DNA of 64,000 nt from NCBI GenBank assembly GCA_006738865.1, contig AP019701.1, forward strand, positions 4,026,001-4,090,000, given 5' to 3'. The translations under genes and the position numbers were made by a program. The stretch comes from Allostella sp. ATCC 35155. GTDB lineage: Bacteria > Pseudomonadota > Alphaproteobacteria > ATCC43930 > Allostellaceae. This document shows positions 35,678 through 45,384 of the stretch, one piece after another; position 1 is the stretch's first letter; each line of letters opens with the position of its first letter. The notes beneath the pieces were generated by a model. The model was not told the DNA's origin. It saw nothing but the letters and a program-made list of their open reading frames with translations, and made no database searches.

Positions 35678-36567
35678 GTCAGGTCGCTGCGCGGGTCGAG
35701 CGCGTCGCGCAGCCCGTCGCCCAGGAAGTTGAAGCTCGCCACCGCCAGGGTGATCATCAGGCCGGGCAGCAGGGCCAGCCACGGTGCGGTCGTCAGGTAC
35801 TGCTGCGCCTTCTCCAGCATGTTGCCCCAACTCGCGACCGGCGGCTGGATGCCGTAGCCGAGATAGCTGACATAGGATTCGAGCAGGATGCCACGGGCGA
35901 TGATCAGCGTCGCCGCAACGACGATCGGCGCCACCGCGTTGGGCAGCAGTTCCTTGAACATGATCCAGCGGTCGGGGGCGCCCATCGCCTCGGCCGCGAC
36001 GGCGAAATCGCGCTCGCGCAGCGCCCGGATCTGGCCCTGGACGACGCGCGCCACCTCCATCCAGGCCGTCAGGGCGATGATGAGGGTGATGGTCAGGATG
36101 CTGGGGCTGACCAGGGCGGCCAGCGTCAGCAGCAGGAAGATCGTCGGAAAGCACAGCACCGCATCGACGAAGCGCATCAGCGCACTGCCGATCGCCCCGC
36201 CGTAGAAACCGGCGATGGTGCCGACGATCGTGCCGACGGTGACCGCGATCACCATGGCCGCGAAGCCGATCGTCAGCGAGATCCGCCCCGCCATCAGCAG
36301 GCGGGCCAGCAGGTCGCGGCCGAGTTCGTCGGTGCCCAGGATGTGGACCGTGGCGAAGGGCTCGCGAAAGCGCGCCCGCATGTTGAGCTGGAACTGATCG
36401 AACGGCACGAGGCTCGGCCCGATGGCGCAGGCCATCACCAGCAGGACGATGACGACGAGCCCGAACATCGCCAGCCGGTGACGGGTGAAGCGTCGCAACG
36501 TGCGGTAGCGGGTCGAGCGACGCAGGGTCTGCCCCCCATGCGGGGCGATGGCCGTGTCGGCAGTCAT
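35674..36567 (-). CDS. Dipeptide/oligopeptide-type ABC transporter permease (DppC)
   Basis: A 297-residue permease with an N-terminal cytosolic stretch, a first helix ([18 protein letters not shown]), a periplasmic segment with [17 protein letters not shown] (DppC hallmark) and an EAA loop ([18 protein letters not shown]). Start at 36567, ATGA overlap with the DppB-like gene. The five-gene run dppB-dppC-dppD-dppF-lyase is tightly overlapped. Confidence 0.9.
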   Translation of the reverse strand: MTADTAIAPHGGQTLRRSTRYRTLRRFTRHRLAMFGLVVIVLLVMACAIGPSLVPFDQFQLNMRARFREPFATVHILGTDELGRDLLARLLMAGRISLTIGFAAMVIAVTVGTIVGTIAGFYGGAIGSALMRFVDAVLCFPTIFLLLTLAALVSPSILTITLIIALTAWMEVARVVQGQIRALRERDFAVAAEAMGAPDRWIMFKELLPNAVAPIVVAATLIIARGILLESYVSYLGYGIQPPVASWGNMLEKAQQYLTTAPWLALLPGLMITLAVASFNFLGDGLRDALDPRSDLT

Positions 36568-37514
36568 TGCAGGCGGATCCTCGGGTCGGCCACCACATAG
36601 AGTATGTCGGCCAGCAGGTTGCCGATGATGACGAGGATGGCGGTGAAGGTGAGCAGCCCCATCACCACCGGATAGTCGCGATAGCCGATCGAATCGAGGA
36701 AGAGGCGCCCCATCCCGGGCCAGGTGAAGACGGTCTCGGTGACCAGGGCGCCGCTCAGCAGCGTCGGCACTTCCAGCCCGGCGATGGTGATCATCGGCAG
36801 CAGCGCGTTGCGCAGCACGTGGCGGACGAGCACGATCCGCTCGGACAGGCCCTTGGCGCGGGCGGTGCGGACATAGTCCTGGTTGATCACGTCGAGCATG
36901 GAGGAGCGCATGAAGCGGCTCCAGATCGCCGTCGTGACCAGCCCCAGGACCATCGACGGTCCGATCAGATGGTGCACGAACACGATGAAGGACTCGTTGC
37001 CGACCGGCGAGATGTTCCCCGGCGGCAGCCAGCCGAGCTTGACCGAGAAGACGTAGATGACGACGAGGCCGAACCAGAAGGTCGGGATCGACAGCGCCAC
37101 CATGGCACCGATCGTCACGAACTGGTCGAAGAAGGAATAGCGCCGGACCGCGCCGACGACGCCGACGAAGCCGCCGACGATCACGGCGATCAGCGTCGCG
37201 GTGATCATGAGCTGCAGGGTGGCGCCGAGGCGCGAGCCGATGACGTAGAGGACCGGGCTCTGGTCGCGGTAGGAGCGCCCCCAGTCGCCCGTCAGGAGCC
37301 GCCCGAACCATTCCAGGTACTGCACCGGCAGGGGCCGGTTCAGCCCCATCTGCTCGGCCAGCCGGGTGAGATCCTCGTCCGACATGCCGGGGGTGTTGGC
37401 GAACTGCGACAGCGGGCCGCCCGGCGTGAGGTGCAGCAGCGCGAACCCGATCATCGAGACGATCCACAGCAGGATCAGGCTCTGGATGAGCCGGCGCGTG
37501 AGGAAGCTGCTCAT
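36564..37514 (-). CDS. Dipeptide/oligopeptide-type ABC transporter permease (DppB)
   Basis: A 316-residue permease with the DppB N terminus ([26 protein letters not shown]) and EAA loop ([25 protein letters not shown]). About six membrane helices. It opens the transporter block. A 180-base gap holding no convincing gene separates it from the dioxygenase gene upstream on the same strand. No substrate-binding gene (dppA) lies on either side. Confidence 0.9.
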   Translation of the reverse strand: MSSFLTRRLIQSLILLWIVSMIGFALLHLTPGGPLSQFANTPGMSDEDLTRLAEQMGLNRPLPVQYLEWFGRLLTGDWGRSYRDQSPVLYVIGSRLGATLQLMITATLIAVIVGGFVGVVGAVRRYSFFDQFVTIGAMVALSIPTFWFGLVVIYVFSVKLGWLPPGNISPVGNESFIVFVHHLIGPSMVLGLVTTAIWSRFMRSSMLDVINQDYVRTARAKGLSERIVLVRHVLRNALLPMITIAGLEVPTLLSGALVTETVFTWPGMGRLFLDSIGYRDYPVVMGLLTFTAILVIIGNLLADILYVVADPRIRLQ

Positions 37515-37694
37515 GCCGTTCCTCGCGATTCCGCCGGAACCGCCCCTGGCCGGTGCCGCATCGTCACGAAGCCCGGCGACGGGACCGGAGGGGGCCGATC
37601 GACCCGAAGGCCGGAATGCGGCGTGCGTCGGTGTATCGCGTCATGAACTCTGCTCCTGGACGAACCTGGCCCGCCGATGCCGTCGCGCGGCACC

Positions 37695-38858
37695 TCACCC
37701 GGCGCCCGCCATGCGGCGGTCGCGCGCCTCCTGCCAGCCGCGCGCGCTGACGAACGTGCCCGAAGGCTTGTCGGGCCTGAGGAGGGTGTTCTCCCGCCGG
37801 CGGGTTTCCTGCGCCGCGGCCATCTCGGCGATGTAGCGCGACGGGAACTCCATGAAGGGACGGCGATTTTGCAGCCAGTTCGTGGTGTCGCCGTCGGTCA
37901 GGAAGATCTGGTGCGCCGGCCGCTGCGGCCAGGAATCGACCCGCAGCCAGAGGCGCAGCAGGTGGCGACGGCGGCCGACATCGGGATCGTCCTCGTAGTC
38001 GGTCCGAGCATGCATGATGTTGCGGTTGTTGAGGAACTGGATGTCCCCCTGCTCGAAGTTCATGTCGAGGAAGAACTCGTCGGAGCGCGCGACCCGCTGC
38101 AGCTCGTCATAAGCCTCGATCTCGACGTCCGACAGGGTCACCCCGCTCTCCTGGACGGCGTAGCGCAGATTGCCGGAATCGAGCACGCCCATCAGGCGGC
38201 CGTCCGCTTGCGTGAACACCGGAATGCGCTCGGCGCTGAGCGGCGGCGTCACCGCATACTTGGCGTCCATCTCATGGTGCCGGTTGTAGTAGCCGCGATA
38301 GAGCACCCGGGCGAGGTCGGGCCGGGTCTCCAGCAGCCGGTCATGCACCGCCGACAGGCTGACGATGCGGCTGGCGCCGCCGGATCGGGCGCGGCGCAGG
38401 CACATCAGCGAGACGATATCGCAGGCGGAGGTGTCGATGTGGAAATGCTGGCCGCCGCCGGCGGCATAGCCGCGGACCTTCTCGACGATGTCGCTGACGT
38501 CGATGACGCTGCCGAGCAGCTGCCCGAACCAGGACTGCGCCACCGGCCGGCCGAGATGGACCCCGAGGCCGACATAGATGCGCGCCATCTCGTCGGCCGA
38601 GTAGCGCTCCCGCGGGAAGCCGCGCATGAGGACGACGCCCCGGCCGTCGAGCAGATCGCCGCGCAGCCGCTCCATCGTCGCGCCCATCGCGGGCAGCGGG
38701 AAGGTCTCGGGCGTGATGTCGGGGATGTCGCGCTCGCCGCAGGCACGCAGCGCCGCATCGATCTCCGCCACCTCGTCCGCGGTGAAGCGGTGCATCATCT
38801 CGGCCCGATAGTCGATCTCCGAGCCCTTCCAGGCGGCCGCCCCCCCGATCTTCGTCAT
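37695..38858 (-). CDS. TauD/TfdA-type Fe(II)/2-oxoglutarate dioxygenase (copy 1)
   Basis: A 387-residue enzyme with the 2-His-1-carboxylate iron site: His140 and Asp142 in FHIDTSACD and a distal His283 in NIMHARTDYED, followed by an Arg for 2-oxoglutarate (RRHLLRLWLR). Such enzymes hydroxylate a substrate while converting 2-oxoglutarate to succinate and CO2. The start at 38858 (MTKIGGAAAWKG) gives exactly the same length as copy 2 and has GTGGAA ahead. The two copies agree over most of their length. The neighbouring transporter and lyase suggest a catabolic role on an imported compound. Confidence 0.85.
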   Translation of the reverse strand: MTKIGGAAAWKGSEIDYRAEMMHRFTADEVAEIDAALRACGERDIPDITPETFPLPAMGATMERLRGDLLDGRGVVLMRGFPRERYSADEMARIYVGLGVHLGRPVAQSWFGQLLGSVIDVSDIVEKVRGYAAGGGQHFHIDTSACDIVSLMCLRRARSGGASRIVSLSAVHDRLLETRPDLARVLYRGYYNRHHEMDAKYAVTPPLSAERIPVFTQADGRLMGVLDSGNLRYAVQESGVTLSDVEIEAYDELQRVARSDEFFLDMNFEQGDIQFLNNRNIMHARTDYEDDPDVGRRRHLLRLWLRVDSWPQRPAHQIFLTDGDTTNWLQNRRPFMEFPSRYIAEMAAAQETRRRENTLLRPDKPSGTFVSARGWQEARDRRMAGAG

Positions 38859-38983
38859 TTCCACGGCAGTCACTCCGTCGTCGCTCCTGCGTCCGTGCGG
38901 ATCCGGAGCATTGCTACGCACAGGGTATGCCATCCGGAGCCGTCATGCACCGGGCGCAGGCCGGCCATGCTCCGACGCCCGGT

Positions 38984-39011
38984 CACACGATCAGCGGCGC
39001 ACACGATCAGC
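38984..39011. repeat. 12 bp direct repeat across the end of dioxygenase copy 2
   Basis: CACACGATCAGC occurs at 38984-38995 and again at 39000-39011. The second copy contains the stop codon of dioxygenase copy 2. It may be a small duplication at the gene end, perhaps a scar of the event that made the two dioxygenase genes. Confidence 0.5.
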
Positions 39012-40170
39012 CGGCCGCGCGATCGCGCTCGGCGTGCCAGCCGCGTGCGCTCGCCGACCGGCCGGCGGTCGCCAGGGGCGGCAGCACCGTCTTCTCGCGC
39101 CGCCGCCGTTCCTGCATCTCGGTCATCTCCGCCAGCCAGCGGCTGGGCAGCTCCATGAAGGGGCGGCGGTTCTGCGCCTGCCAGTGGGCGCAGTCGGCAT
39201 CGCTGAGGAAGACCTGGTGCGGCGGACGCTGCGGCCATGCGTCGACCCGCAGCCACATGCGCAGGAGATGGCGGCGTTTCGCCACGTCCGGATGATCCTC
39301 GTAGGCGGTGCGCGCGTGCATGATGACGCGATTGTTGAGGAACTGGATGTCCCCTGCCTCGAAGTTCATGTCGAGGAAGAACTCCTCCGACCGGGCAAGG
39401 CGCTGCATCTCGTCATAGGCCTCGATATCGAGGTCGGACATGGTGATGCCGCCCTGCTGCACGGCGTAGCGCAGGCTGCCCGAATCGATGACGGTGGTGA
39501 GCCGCCCGTCGCGCTGGGTGAACACCGGGATGCGCTCGGCGCTCTGCGGCGGGAACAGCGAGTGCGCCGCGTCCATCTCGTGGTTGCGGAAATAATAGCC
39601 GCGATAGAGCACCTCGAGCAGGTCGGGTCGCGTATCGAGCATGCGGTTGTGGATCGCCGAGACGCTGACGATGCGGCTGGCGCCGCCCGACTGCGCGCCG
39701 CGCAGGCACATCAGCGAGACGATGTCGCAGGCCGAGCTGTCGATGTGGAAATGCTGGGCGCCGCCGGCGTTGTAGCCGCGGACCTTCTCGACCACGTCGG
39801 AGATGTCGATCACGCTGCCGAGCAGCTGGCCCTGCCAGGACTGCGCCACCGGCTGGCCGAGGTGGGAACCGAGCCCGACATAGATGCGCGCCATCTCGTC
39901 GGCGCTGTAGCGCTCGCGCGGGAAGCCCCGCATCAGCAGGACGCCGCGTCCGTCATGGAGTTCGTCGCGAAAGGCCAGCATGCGCGGCCCGAATGTCGGC
40001 AGCGGGAAGGTCTCGGGCGTGATGTCGGGAAGGTCGCGCTCGCCGCAGGCGCGGAGCGCCGCATCGATCTCGGCCACCTCCGCATCCGCGAAGCGGTGCA
40101 TCATCTCCGCCCGGTAGTCGATCTCCGAGCCCTTCCAGGCGGCCCGGCTGGTGATCCTGTCCATGGCCAT
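39007..40170 (-). CDS. TauD/TfdA-type Fe(II)/2-oxoglutarate dioxygenase (copy 2)
   Basis: A 387-residue paralogue of the preceding gene. They share AAWKGSEIDYRAEMMHRF, LLMRGFPRERYSADEMARIY and the iron-site regions FHIDSSACDIVSLMCLRG and NRVIMHARTAYEDHP. The iron and 2-oxoglutarate residues are kept in both, so both should be active. Differences cluster at mid-protein (YFRNHEMDAAHSLFPPQS versus YNRHHEMDAKYAVTPPLS), where substrate contacts are likely. Start at 40170 with AGGA about 10 bases ahead; Met at 40164 is an alternative. Confidence 0.85.
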   Translation of the reverse strand: MAMDRITSRAAWKGSEIDYRAEMMHRFADAEVAEIDAALRACGERDLPDITPETFPLPTFGPRMLAFRDELHDGRGVLLMRGFPRERYSADEMARIYVGLGSHLGQPVAQSWQGQLLGSVIDISDVVEKVRGYNAGGAQHFHIDSSACDIVSLMCLRGAQSGGASRIVSVSAIHNRMLDTRPDLLEVLYRGYYFRNHEMDAAHSLFPPQSAERIPVFTQRDGRLTTVIDSGSLRYAVQQGGITMSDLDIEAYDEMQRLARSEEFFLDMNFEAGDIQFLNNRVIMHARTAYEDHPDVAKRRHLLRMWLRVDAWPQRPPHQVFLSDADCAHWQAQNRRPFMELPSRWLAEMTEMQERRRREKTVLPPLATAGRSASARGWHAERDRAAG

Positions 40171-40254
40171 CGAAACGTGATCCTTCGCGCGGGGGATACA
40201 GTCGGTCCGGCGACGAGAGTGCACCCCACGGCCACCCCGTTCAAGCGATCAGAT

Positions 40255-40280
40255 CGGGGCCGGGCTCGGTCCCGGACCCG
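40255..40280 (-). terminator. Terminator hairpin after the acyl-CoA ligase gene
   Basis: CGGGGCCGGG (40255-40264) pairs with CCCGGACCCG (40271-40280) at 9 of 10 positions around a 6-base loop, immediately downstream (minus strand) of the ligase stop at 40282. Confidence 0.55.
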
Positions 40281-40281
40281 C

Positions 40282-42063
40282 TCAATCGTAGAGGCCCTGC
40301 AGGGTGGCGCCATAGACTTCGCGGATGCGGTGCCGCCGGATCTTGAAGGTCGGGGTCAGCAGCCCGTTCGGGACGGAGAACGGTTCGGACAGCAGCTGCC
40401 AGCGACGGATGCGCTCGATCGCCGGCAGGCCGGCATTGACCCGCCCTACCGCCTCCGCCACGGCCCGGCGGAACGCCTCGTCGTCGATCAGAAGCTGCAG
40501 ATCCTTGGGCTTGCCGTGCTCGCCCGCCCATTCCTTGGCCCGGTCCTCGTCGGGCACCAGCAGGGCGACGAGATAGGGCCGGCGGTCGCCATGGACGATC
40601 GCCTGGGCGATCAGCGGCTCCAGGGTCAGCAGGCCCTCGATCCGCTGCGGCGCGATCATGTCGCCGCCGGCGTTCTTGATGAAGTCCTTCTTGCGATCGG
40701 TGATGACCAGATAGCCGTCCGCCTCCAGGTGGCCGACGTCGCCGGTGTGCAGCCAGCCATCGACGACCGTGCGCGCCGTCGCCTCCGGATCCTGCCAGTA
40801 GCCCTTCATCACGTTGGCGCCGCGGACCAGGATCTCGCCGTCCTCTGCGATGCGGATCTCGACCCCGTGCAGCGCCGGCCCGACCGTGTGCAGGCGCGGC
40901 GCGGTCGGGGTGTTGACCGCGATGACCGGCCCGGCCTCGGTCTGGCCGTAGCCCTGGAGCAGGCGCAGGCCGAGCGCGGTGAAGAACATGCCGATGTCCG
41001 GGTTGAGCGGCGCGCCGCCCGACACCAGCGCCTTGAGGCGCCCGCCGAAGCGCCCCCGGACCTTGTCGCGCACCAGCCGGTCGACGACGGCATCCAGCAG
41101 CCATTCCCACCATGTCAGCCGGTCCGCGACCTTCTTCCGGCCGAGGTCGAGGGCGAGCTGGAAGAGCCGCTGCTTCTTCGGGCTTTCGCGCGCGACGCCG
41201 CGGCGGATGCGCTCGTAGAGCGTCTCGTAAAGACGCGGCACTGCCGTCATCAGCGTCGGATGGGCGTCCGCCATGTCGGCCGCCAGCGTGTCCGCCGCTT
41301 GCGCGAACCAGATCTGCGCCCCGATCGAGATCGGGAACATGGTGCCGGCCGTGTGCTCGTAGGAATGCGACATCGGCAGGAACGAGAGAAAGACCTCGTT
41401 CGCCACCCCCAGTGTCAGCAGCGCGCGCCACGCCCCCTCTGCGTTGGCGAGGATGTTGCCGTGGGTCTGCATCACCCCCTTGGGCACGCCGCCCGTGCCG
41501 GAGGTGTAGATGATGCAGGCGACATCGTCGCGCCCGAGCCGGGCGACGCGGCCCGCGACATCGTCGCCGAGGCGCTCACCACGGTCGAGCAGATCCTGCC
41601 AGGCGACGACCGGGACCGGTGACTGGAGCTGCGCGTCGGGCGGCTGGATCGCGACCAGGAAGCGCAGGTCCGACACCTGGGCTGCGGCGGCCGCCACCCG
41701 CTGCAGCAGCGCCGGGGTCGACACGATCGCGGCCCGCGCGCCGCTGTTGGCCAGGATGTGGACATGGTCGGCCACGGTGTTGGTGACATAGGCCGGCACG
41801 GTGACGGCGCCGGCCGCCATGATCGCGAAATCGGCGATCACCCATTCCGGCCGGTTCTCCGCAACCAGGAGCACCCGGTCGCCGGACCGCACGCCCTCGG
41901 CCGCCAGGGCGCGCGCCATGGCGACGATCCGGACGACCGTGGAACGATAGTCGAGCGGCTGCCAGCTGCCGTCGCGCTTGGCGACGAGGAAGGGCTGCGT
42001 CGCGCGCCTGCCGGCCATGTCGAAGAGCATGGCCGGCAGGCTGTGCCAGCGTTCGAAGTCCAT
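40282..42063 (-). CDS. Long-chain acyl-CoA synthetase / AMP-dependent ligase
   Basis: A 593-residue ligase of the long-chain acyl-CoA synthetase type. AMP-binding P-loop IIYTSGTGGVPKGVM near residue 185, then YGQTEAGPVIA, GWLHTGDVGHLEADGYLVITDRKKD, and the C-terminal lysine region LTPTFKIRRHRI. It activates a fatty acid with ATP and CoA. The start at 42063 has GGGGA ahead; upstream codons are not conserved. It is divergent from oligoendopeptidase F over 94 bases. Confidence 0.88.
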   Translation of the reverse strand: MDFERWHSLPAMLFDMAGRRATQPFLVAKRDGSWQPLDYRSTVVRIVAMARALAAEGVRSGDRVLLVAENRPEWVIADFAIMAAGAVTVPAYVTNTVADHVHILANSGARAAIVSTPALLQRVAAAAAQVSDLRFLVAIQPPDAQLQSPVPVVAWQDLLDRGERLGDDVAGRVARLGRDDVACIIYTSGTGGVPKGVMQTHGNILANAEGAWRALLTLGVANEVFLSFLPMSHSYEHTAGTMFPISIGAQIWFAQAADTLAADMADAHPTLMTAVPRLYETLYERIRRGVARESPKKQRLFQLALDLGRKKVADRLTWWEWLLDAVVDRLVRDKVRGRFGGRLKALVSGGAPLNPDIGMFFTALGLRLLQGYGQTEAGPVIAVNTPTAPRLHTVGPALHGVEIRIAEDGEILVRGANVMKGYWQDPEATARTVVDGWLHTGDVGHLEADGYLVITDRKKDFIKNAGGDMIAPQRIEGLLTLEPLIAQAIVHGDRRPYLVALLVPDEDRAKEWAGEHGKPKDLQLLIDDEAFRRAVAEAVGRVNAGLPAIERIRRWQLLSEPFSVPNGLLTPTFKIRRHRIREVYGATLQGLYD

Positions 42064-42157
42064 CGGTCCCCGTTTCCCCCTGCCCGGCGGCTGGCGTGGG
42101 TCCGCCGCGCACCCTATATGGCCTGTTGCGACGAACCTTCGACCATCAGGACGAACC

Positions 42158-43945
42158 ATGGCAAGCAATGCAGCGCCGGCCTCCACGGACGCGCTTCCCG
42201 AGTGGGATCTGAGCGACCTCTACCCGGCGCCGGACGCCCCCGCGCTCCAGGCCGACCTCGCCCGCGCCGCCGCCGACGCCAAGTCGTTCCGTGCCCGGTT
42301 CGAGGGTCGGCTCGCGGCGCTCGACGGGGCCGGGCTCGGCGGCGCCCTGGCCGCCTACGAGACGCTGCAGGATCTGCTCGGCCGCATCATGAGCTATGCC
42401 CAGCTCGTGCATTCCCGGGCGATGTCCGACGAAACGGTCGGCCGCTTCTACCAGACGATGCAGGAGCAGGTGACGGAGATCACCTCGGAGCTGATCTTCT
42501 TCACCCTGGAGCTGAACCGCATCGCGGAGGCCGACCTCGCGGTCAAGCTGCGCGATCCCGCGCTCGCCCGCTACGCCCCCTGGATCCACGACACCCGCGC
42601 CTTTCGTCCCCACCAGCTCTCCGACGAGGCCGAGCGGCTCCTGCACGACAAGTCGGTCGCCGGCCGGTCGGCCTGGGTGCGCCTCTACGACGAGACCACG
42701 GCCGCGCTGCGCTTCCCGCTCGGCGACCAGCAGCTGACCATGGCCGAGGTGCTGCACCGCATGTCGGATCCCGATCCCGCCGTGCGCCGCGAGGCCGCCA
42801 TCGGCCTCGGCCAGGTCCTGGGCGACAATGCGCGGCTCTTCGCGCTCGTCACCAACACGCTGGCCAAGGACAAGGAGGTCGAGGATCGCTGGCGCAGGTT
42901 CGAGCGCCCGATCTCCGCCCGCAACCTCTCCAACTTCGTCGAGGACGAGGTGGTGGACGCGCTGATCGCGGCCGTCCGCGAATCCTACCCGACGCTGACG
43001 CACCGCTATTACGCGCTGAAGGCGCGCTGGTTCGGCCGGGACCAGCTCGACCATTGGGACCGCAATGCGCCCCTGCCGGAAGACGACGACCGGGAAATCC
43101 CCTGGTCGGAGGCGCGCGACACGGTGCTCGGCGCCTACCGCGCCTTCTCGCCCGAGATGGCGGCGATCGGGCAGCGCTTCTTCGACCGGCCGTGGATCGA
43201 CGCGCCGGTCAAGCCCGGCAAGGCGTCGGGCGCCTTCGCCCATCCGACGGTGCCGAGCGCGCATCCCTATCTGCTGCTGAACTACCAGGGCCGGACGCGG
43301 GACGTGATGACCTTGGCCCACGAGCTGGGCCACGGCGTGCACCAGGTGCTGGCCGCCGACCAGGGGCCGCTGCTGGCCGACACGCCGCTGACGCTTGCGG
43401 AAACCGCGTCGGTCTTCGGCGAGATGCTGACCTTCCGCGCGATGCTCGAGCGCGAGACCGAGCCCGGCCGGCGGCGCATCATGCTGGCGACCAAGGTCGA
43501 GGACATGCTGAACACCGCCGTGCGCCAGGTCGCGCTCTGCGAGTTCGAGCGCCGGCTGCACGACCGCCGCCGCCTGGGCGAGCTGACGGCCAAGGAGATC
43601 GGCCTCCTGTGGCGCGAGACGCAGGGCGAGAGCCTGGGGCCGGCCATCCGCCTGGGGCAGGGCTACGAATGGTACTGGGCCTACATCCCCCACTTCATCC
43701 ACACGCCCTTCTACGTCTACGCCTATGCGTTCGGCGACTGCCTCGTGAACTCGCTCTATTCGGTCTATCAGGGCGCCGAGGCCGGATTTGCCGAGAAGTA
43801 TCTCGACATGCTGCGCGCGGGCGGCAGCAAGCGCCATGGCGAGCTGCTGGCCCCGTTCGGGCTCGATGCGGCCGACCCGGCCTTCTGGCGTCGCGGCCTC
43901 GGCGTCGTCGAGGGCATGATCGACGAGCTGGAGCGGATGGGCTGA
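42158..43945 (+). CDS. pepF: M3-family oligoendopeptidase F
   Basis: A 595-residue cytosolic zinc metallopeptidase. The zinc site HELGH occupies residues 388-392 (TLAHELGHGVHQVL), with the third ligand in LAETASVFGEM about 25 residues on, and the C-terminal substrate region YIPHFIHTPFYVYAYAFGD. PepF/M3B enzymes cut short peptides. Start ATG 42158 with AGGA 6 bases ahead; the frame continues upstream without similarity. It lies 14 bases before the ABC1 kinase gene. Confidence 0.9.
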   Translation: MASNAAPASTDALPEWDLSDLYPAPDAPALQADLARAAADAKSFRARFEGRLAALDGAGLGGALAAYETLQDLLGRIMSYAQLVHSRAMSDETVGRFYQTMQEQVTEITSELIFFTLELNRIAEADLAVKLRDPALARYAPWIHDTRAFRPHQLSDEAERLLHDKSVAGRSAWVRLYDETTAALRFPLGDQQLTMAEVLHRMSDPDPAVRREAAIGLGQVLGDNARLFALVTNTLAKDKEVEDRWRRFERPISARNLSNFVEDEVVDALIAAVRESYPTLTHRYYALKARWFGRDQLDHWDRNAPLPEDDDREIPWSEARDTVLGAYRAFSPEMAAIGQRFFDRPWIDAPVKPGKASGAFAHPTVPSAHPYLLLNYQGRTRDVMTLAHELGHGVHQVLAADQGPLLADTPLTLAETASVFGEMLTFRAMLERETEPGRRRIMLATKVEDMLNTAVRQVALCEFERRLHDRRRLGELTAKEIGLLWRETQGESLGPAIRLGQGYEWYWAYIPHFIHTPFYVYAYAFGDCLVNSLYSVYQGAEAGFAEKYLDMLRAGGSKRHGELLAPFGLDAADPAFWRRGLGVVEGMIDELERMG

Positions 43946-43959
43946 CGGGGGCCACCGGG

Positions 43960-45300
43960 ATGGCCACCGAGAACACGCTGGGCGGGCGGCTGCGCCGCTA
44001 CGCCCAGGTCTCGACCACCGTCGGCGGCGTTGCCGCCCGGATGGCGGGCGGGCGCCTGTTCGGCATCGCCGGCGACCAGGACCGCCAGGCGGCCGACCTC
44101 CGGGCGGCGCTGGGCGGCATCAAGGGGCCGCTGATGAAGGTGGCGCAGATGCTGTCCACCATTCCGGACGCGCTGCCCGAGGCCTATGTCCGCGAGCTGC
44201 AGCAGCTCCAGGCGCACGCCCCGGCGATGGGCTGGCCGTTCGTCCGCCGACGCATGGCCTCCGAGCTGGGCGAGGACTGGCGCAGCCGGTTCGCGGATTT
44301 CGAGCGCGAGGCGGCGCGCGCCGCGTCCCTGGGGCAGGTGCACCGTGCCACCGCCCTCGATGGCACCCGCCTCGCCTGCAAGCTGCAGTACCCCGACATG
44401 GGATCGGCCGTGGAGGCCGACCTGCGCCAGCTTCGCCTGGCCTTCGCGGTCTACGGGCGATACGACCGATCGGTCGGGCTCGACCAGATCCACGCCGAGA
44501 TCTCCGACCGGCTGCGCGAGGAACTCGACTATCGCCGCGAGGCGCGGCACATGGCGCTCTATGCCGGGATGCTGGAGGGCGAGGCGGGCGTCCACGTACC
44601 CGAGCCGCGGCACGAGCTGTCGACGGATCGCCTGCTGACCATGACCTGGCTCGAGGGCGGCTCGCTGGCCGCCGCCGAGGGCGCGCCGGTCGAGCGGCGG
44701 AACCGCATCGCCCGCAACCTCTTCCAGGCCTGGTACATTCCCTTCTACCGCTACGGCGTGATCCATGGCGATCCGCACCTCGGCAACTACACGCTGCGGG
44801 AGGATGACGGGCTGAACCTGCTCGACTTCGGCTGCGTGCGCATCTTCCGCCCGTCCTTCGTCGAGGGCGTGATCGACCTCTACCGGGCGCTGCGCGACGA
44901 GGACGAGGCGCTGGCCGTCCACGCCTACGAGACCTGGGGCTTCGTCAACCCCAGCCGCGACCTCATCCAGGTGATGAACCGCTGGGCGCGCTTCGTCTAT
45001 TCGCCGCTGATGGTCGACCGTACCCAGCCGATCCAGGAATCGAAGAGCGGCCTCTATGGCGCGGAGGTCGCGGCCGGCGTGCACAAGGAGCTGCGGCGGA
45101 TCGGCGGCGTCACCCCGCCGCGCGAGTTCGTGCTCATGGACCGCTCGGCGATCGGGCTCGGCTCGGTCTTCCTGCGGCTCGGGGCCGAACTCAACTGGCA
45201 CCGCCTCTTCCATGGCCTCGTCGACGATTTCGAACGCACGACCCTGGAGACGCGCCAGCGCGCCGCCCTCGAGGCGCAGGGGCTGGACGCGCCCGCATAG
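43960..45300 (+). CDS. ABC1/COQ8 (AarF) atypical kinase family protein
   Basis: A 446-residue protein of the UbiB/COQ8 family. It shows the N-terminal KGPLMKVAQMLS (KxGQ-like, here KVAQ), the Ala-rich nucleotide loop AARAASLGQVHRA, the Lys in ACKLQYPDM, the catalytic stretch VIHGDPHLGNYTL and the metal-binding LLDFGCVR. The family has ATPase activity linked to ubiquinone synthesis or lipid handling. No C-terminal membrane helices are obvious, so it may be one of the soluble members. The start overlaps no gene; 14 bases follow pepF. Confidence 0.85.
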   Translation: MATENTLGGRLRRYAQVSTTVGGVAARMAGGRLFGIAGDQDRQAADLRAALGGIKGPLMKVAQMLSTIPDALPEAYVRELQQLQAHAPAMGWPFVRRRMASELGEDWRSRFADFEREAARAASLGQVHRATALDGTRLACKLQYPDMGSAVEADLRQLRLAFAVYGRYDRSVGLDQIHAEISDRLREELDYRREARHMALYAGMLEGEAGVHVPEPRHELSTDRLLTMTWLEGGSLAAAEGAPVERRNRIARNLFQAWYIPFYRYGVIHGDPHLGNYTLREDDGLNLLDFGCVRIFRPSFVEGVIDLYRALRDEDEALAVHAYETWGFVNPSRDLIQVMNRWARFVYSPLMVDRTQPIQESKSGLYGAEVAAGVHKELRRIGGVTPPREFVLMDRSAIGLGSVFLRLGAELNWHRLFHGLVDDFERTTLETRQRAALEAQGLDAPA

Positions 45301-45384
45301 CCGCGGGCCGGCGATTGACGCCGCCCGCCGCGACCCGCGATCCTGCCGCATCGACGGAACAAGGCAGATGGCGGGAGGAAGCAG

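Noticed and set aside
37511-37693. A 60-codon minus-strand frame in the gap between dppB and dioxygenase copy 1
   Set aside because: Pro/Arg-rich, no ribosome site, no motif; treated as non-coding. No dppA-like signal peptide or domain is present there.
41758-43959. An extended upstream start for the ABC1 kinase gene running through the oligoendopeptidase region
   Set aside because: The frame is open but the added residues are a shifted reading of pepF; similarity begins only at the ATG at 43960.
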